NCBI RefSeq assembly: GCF_026343115.1 | Contig: NZ_JAPEMC010000001.1 | Span: forward strand, 5,373,001 to 5,437,000 | Direction: 5' to 3' | DNA length: 64,000 nt | Source of the DNA: Streptomyces sp. NBC_00102 | Lineage (GTDB): Bacteria; Actinomycetota; Actinomycetes; Streptomycetales; Streptomycetaceae | Shown: piece after piece, positions 9,394 through 19,625 of the stretch | Numbering within the stretch: the stretch's first letter is position 1 | Layout: each line of letters starts with the position of its first letter | The notes under the pieces: generated by a model | What the model was told of the DNA's origin: nothing | Database searches by the model: none | The model's input: only the letters and a program-made list of their open reading frames with translations | Program-made: the position numbers and the translations under genes

Positions 9394-10812
9394 GTGACCA
9401 GCAGAGTGCAAGGACCGGAGTCCGGAGCCAGGGGGGCTCACCCGGACCACATCGGGCACGTCATCTTCATCACGGCCGCCGCCGCGATGGGCGGCTTCCT
9501 GTTCGGCTACGACAGTTCCGTGATCAACGGTGCCGTCGAGGCCATCCGCGACCGGTACGACATCGGGTCCGGAACCCTCGCCCAGGTCATCGCCATCGCT
9601 CTGATCGGCTGTGCCATCGGCGCCGCGACGGCGGGACGCATCGCCGACCGCATCGGCCGTATCCGGTGCATGCAGATCGCCGCGGTGCTGTTCACCGTCA
9701 GCGCGGTCGGTTCGGCACTCCCCTTCGCGCTCTGGGACCTGGCGATGTGGCGCATCATCGGCGGCTTCGGCATCGGCATGGCCTCCGTCATCGGCCCCGC
9801 CTACATCGCCGAGGTCTCGCCGCCCGCCTACCGGGGCCGGCTCGGCTCCTTCCAGCAGGCCGCGATCGTCATCGGCATCGCGATCTCGCAGCTGGTCAAC
9901 TACGGCATCCTCCAGATCGCGGACGGTGACCAGCGCGGCAAGATCGGCGGGCTGGAGGCCTGGCAGTGGATGCTCGGCGTGATGGTGGTGCCCGCCGTCC
10001 TGTACGGGCTGCTCTCCTTCGCCATCCCCGAGTCGCCGCGCTATCTGATCTCGGTCGGCAAGAAGGAACGGGCCCGCAAGATCCTCTCCGAGGTGGAGGG
10101 GAAGAACGTCGACCTGGACGCCCGCGTCGCCGAGATCGAGACGGCCATGCACCGGGAGCACAAGTCCTCCTTCAAGGACCTGCTGGGCAGCCGCTTCGGC
10201 TTCCTGCCCATCGTCTGGGTCGGTATCGGACTGTCGATCTTCCAGCAGCTCGTCGGCATCAACGTCGCCTTCTACTACTCGGCGACGCTGTGGCAGTCGG
10301 TCGGCATCGACCCGACGGACTCGTTCTTCTACTCGTTCACGACCTCGATCGTGAACATCATCGGTACGGTCATCGCGATGGTCCTGGTCGACCGGGTCGG
10401 CCGCAAACCGCTCGCGCTCACCGGTTCCGTCGGTATGGCCATCGCCCTGGCCTTCGAGGCGTGGGCCTTCTCGGCCAAGCTGGTCGACGGGAAGCTGCCC
10501 AACACGGAAGGCACCGTGGCGCTGATCGCCGCCCACGTCTTCGTGCTCTTCTTCGCCCTGTCCTGGGGTGTCATCGTCTGGGTCTTCCTCGGCGAGATGT
10601 TCCCCAACCGCATCCGCGCCGCGGCCCTGGGCGTCGCGGCCTCCGCGCAGTGGATCGCCAACTGGGCCATCACCGCGAGCTTCCCGAGCCTCGCGGACTG
10701 GAACCTCTCGGCGACCTACATCATCTACACCTGCTTCGCGACCCTCTCCATCCCCTTCGTGCTGCTGTTCGTGAAGGAGACCAAGGGCAAGGCCCTGGAG
10801 GAGATGGGCTGA
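9394..10812 (+). CDS. glcP: Major facilitator superfamily glucose permease GlcP
   Basis: The 472-residue protein has about 12 membrane helices and is an H+/sugar symporter of the MFS sugar-porter family. Family motifs are present: GYDSSVINGA, the loop 2-3 motif ADRIGRIR, the loop 6-7 motif PESPRYL, QQLVGINVAFYYS, and the second-half loop DRVGRKP. Established knowledge places the glucose permease gene glcP1 of Streptomyces coelicolor directly downstream of smc, which matches here. The start is GTG (9394), preceded by AGGAG. Glucose specificity is inferred from similarity and synteny. An inverted repeat in the 208-bp upstream gap (about 9309-9342, AAGTGG/CCACTT) may be regulatory. Confidence 0.88.
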   Translation: MTSRVQGPESGARGAHPDHIGHVIFITAAAAMGGFLFGYDSSVINGAVEAIRDRYDIGSGTLAQVIAIALIGCAIGAATAGRIADRIGRIRCMQIAAVLFTVSAVGSALPFALWDLAMWRIIGGFGIGMASVIGPAYIAEVSPPAYRGRLGSFQQAAIVIGIAISQLVNYGILQIADGDQRGKIGGLEAWQWMLGVMVVPAVLYGLLSFAIPESPRYLISVGKKERARKILSEVEGKNVDLDARVAEIETAMHREHKSSFKDLLGSRFGFLPIVWVGIGLSIFQQLVGINVAFYYSATLWQSVGIDPTDSFFYSFTTSIVNIIGTVIAMVLVDRVGRKPLALTGSVGMAIALAFEAWAFSAKLVDGKLPNTEGTVALIAAHVFVLFFALSWGVIVWVFLGEMFPNRIRAAALGVAASAQWIANWAITASFPSLADWNLSATYIIYTCFATLSIPFVLLFVKETKGKALEEMG

Positions 10813-10860
10813 TCCGCCCACACCGCCCGCGCCCGCGCCTGCTCCGCCGCGCCTGCTCCG

Positions 10861-10884
10861 CCGCCCCGGCTCCGGCCGGGGCGG
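10861..10884 (+). terminator. Hairpin downstream of glcP
   Basis: Ten-base perfect arms CCGCCCCGGC / GCCGGGGCGG with a four-base loop lie about 50 bases after the glcP stop. Confidence 0.65.
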
Positions 10885-11063
10885 CGGCGTTCCCCGGGCC
10901 GGACGCTTACGGATGCCGCGTCCCCCGCCGCGATTCTGACGTGTCCTCGCCGTGTCCCCGCTCACCACAATGACCGCCAAAAGGTGCAAAGTAGGGCATT
11001 GGATATCGAGGGTCCGTCCGAGGCAGCTCCCGGGCCCCGCCCGTGGCCGATACTGGACGGGTT

Positions 11064-12266
11064 ATGGAAATCGTCATCCTTGCTGTAGTCATCGCCCTGG
11101 TCGCTGTCGGCCTGATCAGCGGGCTCGTGGTCAGCAGCCGCAAGAAGAAGCAGCTGCCGCCCTCGGCGCCGTCGAGCACGCCGACCATCACTCCTCCCGC
11201 CGAACCCCGTGTCGGCGAGGAGCCCGAGGCGCCGCGCGACGAAGCGCGGCGCACCATCGAGGACGCCGGTCTCCCGGACACGGAGGCCCCCGCCGGGGAG
11301 GCCCCGGCCGCCGCCGCGGAAGCCCCCGCCCTCGACGTCCCCGAGCCGACCGCGGGCCGTCTCGTACGGCTCCGGGCCCGGCTCGCCCGCTCGCAGAACT
11401 CCCTCGGCAAGGGGCTGCTCACGCTCCTGTCCCGGGACAACCTCGACGAGGACACCTGGGAGGAGATCGAGGACACCCTCCTCACCGCCGACGTCGGCGT
11501 GGCTCCCACCCAGGAGCTCGTCGAGCGCCTGCGTGAACGCGTCCGGGTGCTCGGCACCCGTACCCCCGAGGAACTCCGCGCCCTGCTGCGCGAGGAGCTG
11601 ATCACCCTGCTGGGCCCCGACCTCGACCGCGAGGTCAGGACCGAGGGCGGCGCCGAGACCCCGGGCGTCGTGATGGTCGTCGGTGTCAACGGCACCGGCA
11701 AGACCACCACCACCGGCAAGCTGGCCCGGGTGCTCGTGGCCGACGGCCGCAGCGTGGTGCTCGGCGCGGCCGACACCTTCCGCGCCGCCGCCGCCGACCA
11801 GCTCCAGACCTGGGGCGAGCGCGTCGGAGCGCGTACGGTACGCGGCCCCGAGGGCGGTGACCCCGCGTCGATCGCCTTCGACGCCGTGAAGGAGGGCATC
11901 GCCGAGGGCGCGGACGTCGTGCTCATCGACACGGCGGGCCGGCTGCACACCAAGACCGGTCTGATGGACGAGCTCGGCAAGGTCAAGCGCGTCGTGGAGA
12001 AGCACGGCCCGCTCGACGAGATCCTGCTCGTGCTCGACGCCACCACCGGCCAGAACGGCCTGGTCCAGGCCCGGGTCTTCGCCGAGGTCGTGGACATCAC
12101 CGGCATCGTCCTGACCAAGCTCGACGGCACCGCCAAGGGCGGCATCGTCATCGCCGTCCAGCGCGAGCTGGGCGTCCCGGTGAAGCTCATCGGGCTCGGC
12201 GAGGGACCGGACGACCTGGCCCCGTTCGAGCCGGGTGCCTTCGTGGACGCGCTGATCGGCGACTGA
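11064..12266 (+). CDS. ftsY: Signal recognition particle receptor FtsY
   Basis: The 400-residue GTPase docks the SRP-ribosome complex at the membrane. An N-terminal membrane helix (about residues 3-22) and basic RKKKQ anchor precede an acidic/Pro-rich linker of about 75 residues, then the NG domain. GTPase motifs: G1 [22 protein letters not shown]3 DTAGRLH, G4 [13 protein letters not shown] 11064 is preferred over the upstream GTG at 11043 because the membrane helix begins there. Its partner Ffh is encoded about 7 kb downstream. Confidence 0.96.
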   Translation: MEIVILAVVIALVAVGLISGLVVSSRKKKQLPPSAPSSTPTITPPAEPRVGEEPEAPRDEARRTIEDAGLPDTEAPAGEAPAAAAEAPALDVPEPTAGRLVRLRARLARSQNSLGKGLLTLLSRDNLDEDTWEEIEDTLLTADVGVAPTQELVERLRERVRVLGTRTPEELRALLREELITLLGPDLDREVRTEGGAETPGVVMVVGVNGTGKTTTTGKLARVLVADGRSVVLGAADTFRAAAADQLQTWGERVGARTVRGPEGGDPASIAFDAVKEGIAEGADVVLIDTAGRLHTKTGLMDELGKVKRVVEKHGPLDEILLVLDATTGQNGLVQARVFAEVVDITGIVLTKLDGTAKGGIVIAVQRELGVPVKLIGLGEGPDDLAPFEPGAFVDALIGD

Positions 12267-12290
12267 CCGCCACGCGCATCCCGCACGCAC

Positions 12291-12334
12291 GCCGATGGGC
12301 GGCGGCCCTCGATCGGGGGCCGCCGCCCATCGGC
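12291..12334. terminator. Bidirectional terminator between ftsY and the PrimPol-like gene
   Basis: Perfect 18-bp arms (12291-12308 and 12317-12334) flank an 8-base loop. It sits between convergent genes. Confidence 0.8.
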
Positions 12335-12347
12335 GTTCTCCGCGCCG

Positions 12348-13001
12348 TTACGTGCGGTGGCAGCTGTACGCCAGGGTGCCGAGCAGCAGCCGGGCCGGCG
12401 GGGGAGCGGCCGCGGTGTCCAGGGCCGGCGGACGCAGCCAGCGGACCGGGCCGAGGCCGCCGAGGTCGCAGGGCGGCGCGGTGATGTGGGTGCCGGGACC
12501 GAGGGCGCGCAGGTCGAGCGGGGCGTCGTCCCAGCCCATCCGGTACAGCAGTTCCGGAAGCTGGGCGGCGGCTCCGGGGGCGACGAAGAACTGGGCCCGG
12601 CCGTCAGGGGTCACCGCCACCGGACCGAGCGGCAGCCCCATCCGCTCCAGCCGGACCAGCGCCCGCCGGCCGGCCGCCTCCGCCACCTCCAGGATGTCGA
12701 AGGCCCGGCCCACCGGCAGCATCATCGAGGCTCCCGGCACCTCGGCCCAGGCGCAGGCCGCGTCGTCGACGGAGGCCCCGGCCGGAACCTCGCGGGCGGA
12801 CTCCAGCGGATGGGCGCCGGGTGCGGCGCAGCGCCGGTCGCCGCAGGAGCAGCTGCGCGAGCCGGTCCGTGCGCGGGCACCGGGCCGTACGGCCCATCCC
12901 CACAGGCCCGTGTACTCCGCCACGGCCGTGCTCCCGGCCGTGCGGTCGCGTCGCCGCGTCCCGGATCGCAGCTCACGGATACCGCCGATCGTGAAGCCCA
13001 T
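12348..13001 (-). CDS. PrimPol-like domain protein, probably catalytically inactive
   Basis: The 217-residue protein resembles the bifunctional primase/polymerase (Prim-Pol) domain. Its N-terminal segment WGWAVRPGAR...SCSCG...HPLE lines up with the WHVFPLRPGTK...ACPRTGPCTTGHLKWE segment of the mobile-element PrimPol at 47406-48296 of this window. The metal-binding DxD (VVDLDKP there) reads FDILEV here, and the SGGxH nucleotide-binding motif reads PDGRAQ, so polymerase activity is doubtful. The start at 13001 (MGFTIGGI) is chosen because the upstream extension is low-complexity. It faces nsdA divergently, and a regulatory or DNA/RNA-binding role is possible. Confidence 0.7.
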   Translation of the reverse strand: MGFTIGGIRELRSGTRRRDRTAGSTAVAEYTGLWGWAVRPGARARTGSRSCSCGDRRCAAPGAHPLESAREVPAGASVDDAACAWAEVPGASMMLPVGRAFDILEVAEAAGRRALVRLERMGLPLGPVAVTPDGRAQFFVAPGAAAQLPELLYRMGWDDAPLDLRALGPGTHITAPPCDLGGLGPVRWLRPPALDTAAAPPPARLLLGTLAYSCHRT

Positions 13002-13452
13002 GCCCCCTCCAACGGGTCCGACGCGCCGATGGTTACGTGGCTGCGGGGTCCCTGGGCCGGCCGCCGGCCCCTGAGTACTCCCGTGGGCCCCGAACGGGCG
13101 GCGCACGGGAGTGCTCAGGGGTGGTGCGATCCGTCCCGCACAACCCGAAGCACTCCTTCGCGCCCCTGTTGTTCGGCGCCTGTCAAGTCAAGCGCGCGCC
13201 GCGCCGGACAGCTTCATTCGAAGGGGTGGCGAATGGTGGCGTTTCTGAATTCGCCCTCGCGGCGAGGGTGATCGTAGGATTACCGTCGGTACACGGACTC
13301 TGGGAGTATGAGCACCCGCGGGTATGCCGGTGGCAACCCGATTTCTTGTTCGATGGCGGGCAACTTCCGTACGGGCGGCACCGGGTTACGGCATTCTGGG
13401 TAGCTGGGCAGAGGTTCGCGCGAAGAGGTTTCGGCGAGATGGGGGCGTTCCG
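13002..13452. other. Divergent intergenic region upstream of nsdA
   Basis: No credible gene lies in these 451 bases. A/T-richer patches around 13195-13300 and a small inverted repeat (CCCTCGC/GGCGAGGG, about 13254-13269) suggest that the nsdA promoter region lies there. No specific promoter can be assigned. Confidence 0.35.
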
Positions 13453-14928
13453 GTGAGTGGCAGCGGCGCAGGCGATACGAATGCCGGAAAGCGCCCCAAC
13501 GGGCAATTGGGATCATGGTTCGTGCGCAGCGGCTGGTCCAAGGGCGAGCTCGCGCGCCAGGTCAACCGGCGGGCCCGCCAGATGGGGGCCCACCACATCA
13601 GCACGGACACCTCGCGGGTGCGGCGGTGGCTCGACGGTGAACAGCCCCGCGAGCCGATCCCGCGCATCCTGTCGGAACTCTTCTCCGAGCGCTTCGGCAG
13701 CGTCGTCGCCGTGGAGGACCTCGGGCTGCGGACCGCCCACACGTCCCCCTCCGTCTCCGGCGTGGACCTGCCCTGGGCGGGCCCGCAGACCGTCGCCCTG
13801 CTCAGCGAGTTCTCCCGCAGCGATCTGATGCTCGCCCGCCGGGGATTCCTCGGTTCCTCGCTCGCGCTCGCCGCGGGACCCGCGCTGATCGAGCCCATGC
13901 AGCGCTGGCTGGTGCCCGTCACCCCCACCGGTCCCGCCGAACCGGAATCGCCCGCGTCCGCCCGCCGCCCCTCCCGCCTCTCCAAGCCCGAACTCGACCT
14001 GCTGGAGTCCACCACGGCGATGTTCCGCCAGTGGGACGCGCAGTGCGGCGGCGGACTGCGCCGCAAGGCCGTGGTCGGTCAACTCCACGAGGTCACCGAC
14101 CTGTTGCAGGAGCCCCAGCCGTCGGCCACCGCGGTGCGGCTCTTCCGCTGCGCCGCCGAACTCGCCGAGCTGGCGGGCTGGATGAGCTACGACGTCGGTC
14201 TCCAGCCCACCGCCCAGAAGTACTTCGTGCTCGCCCTGCACGCGGCCAAGGAGGCCGGGGACAAGTCGCTGGGCTCGTACATCCTCTCCAGCATGAGCCG
14301 GCAGATGATCCACCTCGGCCGCCCCGACGACGCCCTCGAACTCATCCACCTCGCGCAGTACGGCAGCCGGGAGTGCGCGACGGCCCGCACCCAGTCGATG
14401 CTGTATGCGATGGAGGCCCGCGCCTACGCCAACATGGGCCAGCCCGCGAAGTGCAAGCGCGCGGTCCGCATGGCCGAGGACACCTTCCTCGACGCCGGCC
14501 TGGACGACGAGCCGGAGCCCGACTGGATCAAGTTCTTCTCCGAGGCCGAGCTCAACGGCGAGAACGCCCACTCCTACCGTGACCTGGCCTATGTCGCCGG
14601 CCGCAGCCCCACGTACGCCTCGCTCGCCGAACCCGCGATGGCCAGAGCGGTCAAGCTCTTCGCCGAGGACGACGAGCACCACCGCAGTTACGCGCTCAAC
14701 CTCATCGGCATGGCCACCGTCCATCTGCTCAAGCGCGAGCCCGAGCAGTCCATGGTGCTGGCGGGCCAGGCGCTCGCCGTCGCCAGGAAGGTCCGCTCCG
14801 AGCGCGTCAACACCCGTCTGCGCAAGACCGTCGACGCCGCTGCCAGGGACTTCGGCGACGTGGCCGACGTCGCACACCTCACCGAGGCGCTCAGCGACCA
14901 GCTGCCGGAGACCGCCGAAGCGGTCTGA
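13453..14928 (+). CDS. nsdA: NsdA, TPR-type developmental and antibiotic regulator
   Basis: The 491-residue protein is close to the roughly 500 residues of Streptomyces coelicolor NsdA, a negative regulator of sporulation and antibiotic production. The N-terminal region (about residues 18-80, GWSKGELARQVNRRARQ ... SRVRRWLDGEQPR) has a helix-turn-helix character. From about residue 190 to 470 the protein is all-helical with repeated A/L-rich pairs, consistent with tetratricopeptide repeats. The position between a PrimPol-like gene and amtB matches the known Streptomyces order. GTG 13453 is chosen over upstream in-frame codons because homology starts there and the upstream extension is low-complexity. 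Confidence 0.85.
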   Translation: MSGSGAGDTNAGKRPNGQLGSWFVRSGWSKGELARQVNRRARQMGAHHISTDTSRVRRWLDGEQPREPIPRILSELFSERFGSVVAVEDLGLRTAHTSPSVSGVDLPWAGPQTVALLSEFSRSDLMLARRGFLGSSLALAAGPALIEPMQRWLVPVTPTGPAEPESPASARRPSRLSKPELDLLESTTAMFRQWDAQCGGGLRRKAVVGQLHEVTDLLQEPQPSATAVRLFRCAAELAELAGWMSYDVGLQPTAQKYFVLALHAAKEAGDKSLGSYILSSMSRQMIHLGRPDDALELIHLAQYGSRECATARTQSMLYAMEARAYANMGQPAKCKRAVRMAEDTFLDAGLDDEPEPDWIKFFSEAELNGENAHSYRDLAYVAGRSPTYASLAEPAMARAVKLFAEDDEHHRSYALNLIGMATVHLLKREPEQSMVLAGQALAVARKVRSERVNTRLRKTVDAAARDFGDVADVAHLTEALSDQLPETAEAV

Positions 14929-15272
14929 TCCGGCCCCGTAACCACCGGCCGCGGCGGCCACCCCGCGAACCACCGACCGGCCCTTGCGGGCCAGGTGAGC
15001 GGGGTGTCGCCGTGGCCGGTTCGCGTGTCGCGGGACTTCAACCGCACCGTATGCGGCATGGACCGCATGGTAGGCGGGACACCGGTTACGTCGCTCCGGG
15101 TTCATGTCGACGTAACACTCCCAGCGGCTTCGTCACTGCGGCGAAACACCGAGCGGCATCCGTGGAAACGGTGCTCCGCCAATCTTCTGGCGCATAAGGC
15201 CCGCACCTTTTCCCAGTGGTCCCGCAGCCTTCCCCCGCACGCCGCGGCCGCTCCGACGACGAGGAGACGCCG
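14929..15272. other. nsdA-amtB intergenic region with nitrogen control site
   Basis: The 344 bases hold the GlnR-type site at 15132-15169 and presumably the amtB promoter. No other gene is seen. Confidence 0.5.
15132..15169 (+). promoter_or_regulatory. GlnR-type operator upstream of amtB
   Basis: Half-sites GTCAC (15132), GAAAC (15143), CGGCA (15154) and GAAAC (15165) are each separated by exactly six bases, matching the actinomycete GlnR consensus gTnAC-n6-GaAAC in tandem; only the third half-site is degenerate. The site begins 141 bp upstream of the amtB start, where GlnR activates nitrogen-scavenging genes in Streptomyces. Confidence 0.75.
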
Positions 15273-16957
<1,685 letters not shown>

Positions 16958-16988
16958 CACCGACGCCCGTGGAACGGAAGGCAGCTGG

Positions 16989-19439
16989 GTGACGAGTACC
17001 GAAGTGACCACCGAAACCGAAGACTCGGGACCCAGCGGCTACGCGGCGGCCCGGCTGCGCCTCCTCCAGCAGGAGGCGCGGTCCGGGCCGCCGCGCCGTT
17101 CGGCCCTCGCCCGCCTCACGGACGACTGGCTGAACGGCCTCTTCACCGCGGCGGCCGAACACGCGGGCGTACGCGGCGCGGCCCTCGTCGCCGTCGGCGG
17201 CTACGGCCGCGGTGAACTCTCCCCGCGCAGCGACCTCGATCTGCTCCTGCTCCACGACGGCTCGGCCGACGCCGCGGCCGTCTCCGCACTCGCGGACCGC
17301 CTGTGGTACCCCGTCTGGGACCTGGGCCTCGCGCTCGACCACTCCGTACGCACCCCGCCGGAGGCACGCAAAGCCGCCGGCGAAGACCTCAAGGTCCACC
17401 TCGGCCTGCTGGACGCCCGCGCGGTCGCCGGCGACGTGGGCCTCGTCACCGCGCTGCGCACCCACGTCCTCGCCGACTGGCGCAACCAGGCTCCCAAGCG
17501 GCTGCCCGCCCTCCACGAGCTCTGCCAGGAACGGGCCGAACGCATGGGCGAGCTCCAGTTCCTCCTCGAACCCGACCTCAAGGAGGCCCGCGGCGGCCTC
17601 CGCGACGCCACCGCCCTGCGCGCCGTCGCCGCCTCCTGGGTGGCCGACGCCCCCCGCGAAGGACTCGGAGAAGCCCGCCGCGTCCTCCTCGACACCCGCG
17701 ACGCCCTGCACCTCGTGACCGGCCGGGCCACCGACCGGCTCGCCCTCCAGGAACAGGACCAGGTCGCCGAGGCGCTCGGCCTGCTCGACGCCGACGCCCT
17801 GCTCCGCCAGGTGTACGAGGCCGCCCGTACCGTCAGTTACGCCTCCGACGTCACCTGGCGCGAGGTCGACCGCGTCCTGCGCGCCCGCTCGACGCGGCCC
17901 CGGCTGCGCGCGATGCTCGGCGGCGCCAGGCCCGCGCCCGAACGCACCCCGCTCGCCGAAGGGGTGGTCGAGGCGGACGGCGAGGTCGTCCTCGCCCGCT
18001 CCGCCCGTCCTGAGCGCGACCCCGTGCTGACCCTGCGGGCGGCGGCGGCCGCCGCCGAGTCCGGGCTCCCGCTCTCCCGGCACCTGGTGCGCCACCTCGC
18101 CGGAGCGGCCGCACCCCTCTCCGTACCCTGGCCGCCCGAGGCACGCGAGGAGCTGGTCACCCTGCTCGGTGCGGGCGAGGCGACCGTCGCGGTGTGGGAG
18201 GCCCTCGAAGCGGAGGGCATCGTCACCCGGCTGCTGCCCGACTGGGAGCGCGTCCACTGCCGGCCCCAGCGCAACGCCGTGCACACCTGGACCGTCGACC
18301 GCCACCTCGTCGAGACCGCCGTCCGCGCCGCCTCCCTGACCCGCCGCGTCGGCCGCCCCGACCTGCTCCTGGTCGCCGCCCTGCTGCACGACATCGGCAA
18401 GGGCTGGCCCGGCGACCACTCCGTCGCCGGCGAGGTCATCGCCCGCGACATGGCCACCCGCATCGGCTTCGACAAGGCCGACGTCGCCGTCGTCGCCACC
18501 CTCGTACGGCAGCACCTGCTGCTCATCGAGACCGCGACCCGCCGCGACCTGGACGACCCCGACACCGTCTCCTCGGTCGCCGAGGCCGTCGGCTCCCCGT
18601 CCACCCTGGAGCTGCTCCACGCGCTCACCGAAGCCGACGCGCTGGCCACCGGACCCGCCGCCTGGAGCACCTGGCGCGCCTCCCTCGTCGACGACCTCGT
18701 CGGACGGGTGGCGGCCGTCCTGGCCGGCGAGGCACCCGCCGACCCCGGGCCCGCCGTGCCCGACGCCGAACAGGAGCGCCTCGCCGTCGAGGCGCTGCGC
18801 ACCCGCGAACCCGTCCTCGCCCTGCACACCCAGCCCGAGCCGCCCTCCGAGACCGGCGAACCGGGACCGGTCGGCGTCGAACTCCTCATCGCGCTGCCGG
18901 ACCGGCCCGGGGTCCTGCCCGCCGTCGCCGGGGTGCTCGCCCTGCACCGCCTCACCGTCCGCGCCGCCGACCTGCGTGCCGTCGAGCTCCCCACCGAGCT
19001 GGGCGAGTCCGCCGACCTGCTGCTGCTCAGCTGGCGGGTGGCCGCCGAGTACGGAGCGCTGCCGCAGGCGTCCCGGCTCCGCGCCGACCTCCTGCGGGTG
19101 CTCGACGGGGGGCTGGACATCCAGGCCCGCCTCGCCGAACGCGAGTCCGCCTATCCCCGGCGGCGCGGCATCAAGGCCCCGCCGCCCCGGGTCACGGTCG
19201 CCTCCGCCGCCTCGCGCCAGGCCACGGTCATCGAGGTCCGCGCGCAGGACGCCCCGGGGCTGCTGCACCGGATCGGCCAGGCCCTGGAGGACAGCGCGGT
19301 ACGGGTGCGCTCGGCCCACGTCGCGACGCTGGGCGCCAACGCGGTGGACACCGTGTACGTCACACGCGTGGACGGGACGGTCCTCTCCGACGAGGAGGCC
19401 GCCACCGTGGCGAAGTCTCTGGAGACCGCCCTGCGCTGA
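16989..19439 (+). CDS. glnD: PII nucleotidylyltransferase GlnD
   Basis: The 816-residue bifunctional enzyme adds and removes a nucleotidyl group on GlnK. In order: nucleotidyltransferase domain with GGYGRGELSPRSDLD (about residues 68-83), PII-uridylyltransferase helical region, HD hydrolase domain with HDIGKGWPGDHS (about 467-478), and two C-terminal ACT domains (about 628-710 and 745-816) that sense glutamine. The GTG at 16989 has a GGAAGG upstream and lies 31 bases after glnK, so the gene is in one operon with amtB and glnK. Actinomycete GlnD is known to adenylylate rather than uridylylate. Confidence 0.95.
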   Translation: MTSTEVTTETEDSGPSGYAAARLRLLQQEARSGPPRRSALARLTDDWLNGLFTAAAEHAGVRGAALVAVGGYGRGELSPRSDLDLLLLHDGSADAAAVSALADRLWYPVWDLGLALDHSVRTPPEARKAAGEDLKVHLGLLDARAVAGDVGLVTALRTHVLADWRNQAPKRLPALHELCQERAERMGELQFLLEPDLKEARGGLRDATALRAVAASWVADAPREGLGEARRVLLDTRDALHLVTGRATDRLALQEQDQVAEALGLLDADALLRQVYEAARTVSYASDVTWREVDRVLRARSTRPRLRAMLGGARPAPERTPLAEGVVEADGEVVLARSARPERDPVLTLRAAAAAAESGLPLSRHLVRHLAGAAAPLSVPWPPEAREELVTLLGAGEATVAVWEALEAEGIVTRLLPDWERVHCRPQRNAVHTWTVDRHLVETAVRAASLTRRVGRPDLLLVAALLHDIGKGWPGDHSVAGEVIARDMATRIGFDKADVAVVATLVRQHLLLIETATRRDLDDPDTVSSVAEAVGSPSTLELLHALTEADALATGPAAWSTWRASLVDDLVGRVAAVLAGEAPADPGPAVPDAEQERLAVEALRTREPVLALHTQPEPPSETGEPGPVGVELLIALPDRPGVLPAVAGVLALHRLTVRAADLRAVELPTELGESADLLLLSWRVAAEYGALPQASRLRADLLRVLDGGLDIQARLAERESAYPRRRGIKAPPPRVTVASAASRQATVIEVRAQDAPGLLHRIGQALEDSAVRVRSAHVATLGANAVDTVYVTRVDGTVLSDEEAATVAKSLETALR

Positions 19440-19454
19440 GCGGTCCGTCCCGGC

Positions 19455-19493
19455 CCGGGGTACGGGGAGGGGAGTGCCCTCCCCGTACCCCGG
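19455..19493 (+). terminator. Hairpin terminator after glnD
   Basis: Perfect 16-bp arms (19455-19470 and 19478-19493) with a 7-base loop lie 15 bases after the glnD stop. It ends the amtB-glnK-glnD operon. Confidence 0.75.
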
Positions 19494-19625
19494 CGCCGCC
19501 CCGTGCCGCCGCGCGCCCCGCGCCGGTACGTACCGATCACCACCGGCGAGGACGGCCGCTCGTCCGGGCCGGATACTCTAGTAGGCGACCTGCCACGCCC
19601 CCGACCCTGAGGACCGACGAGCGCC

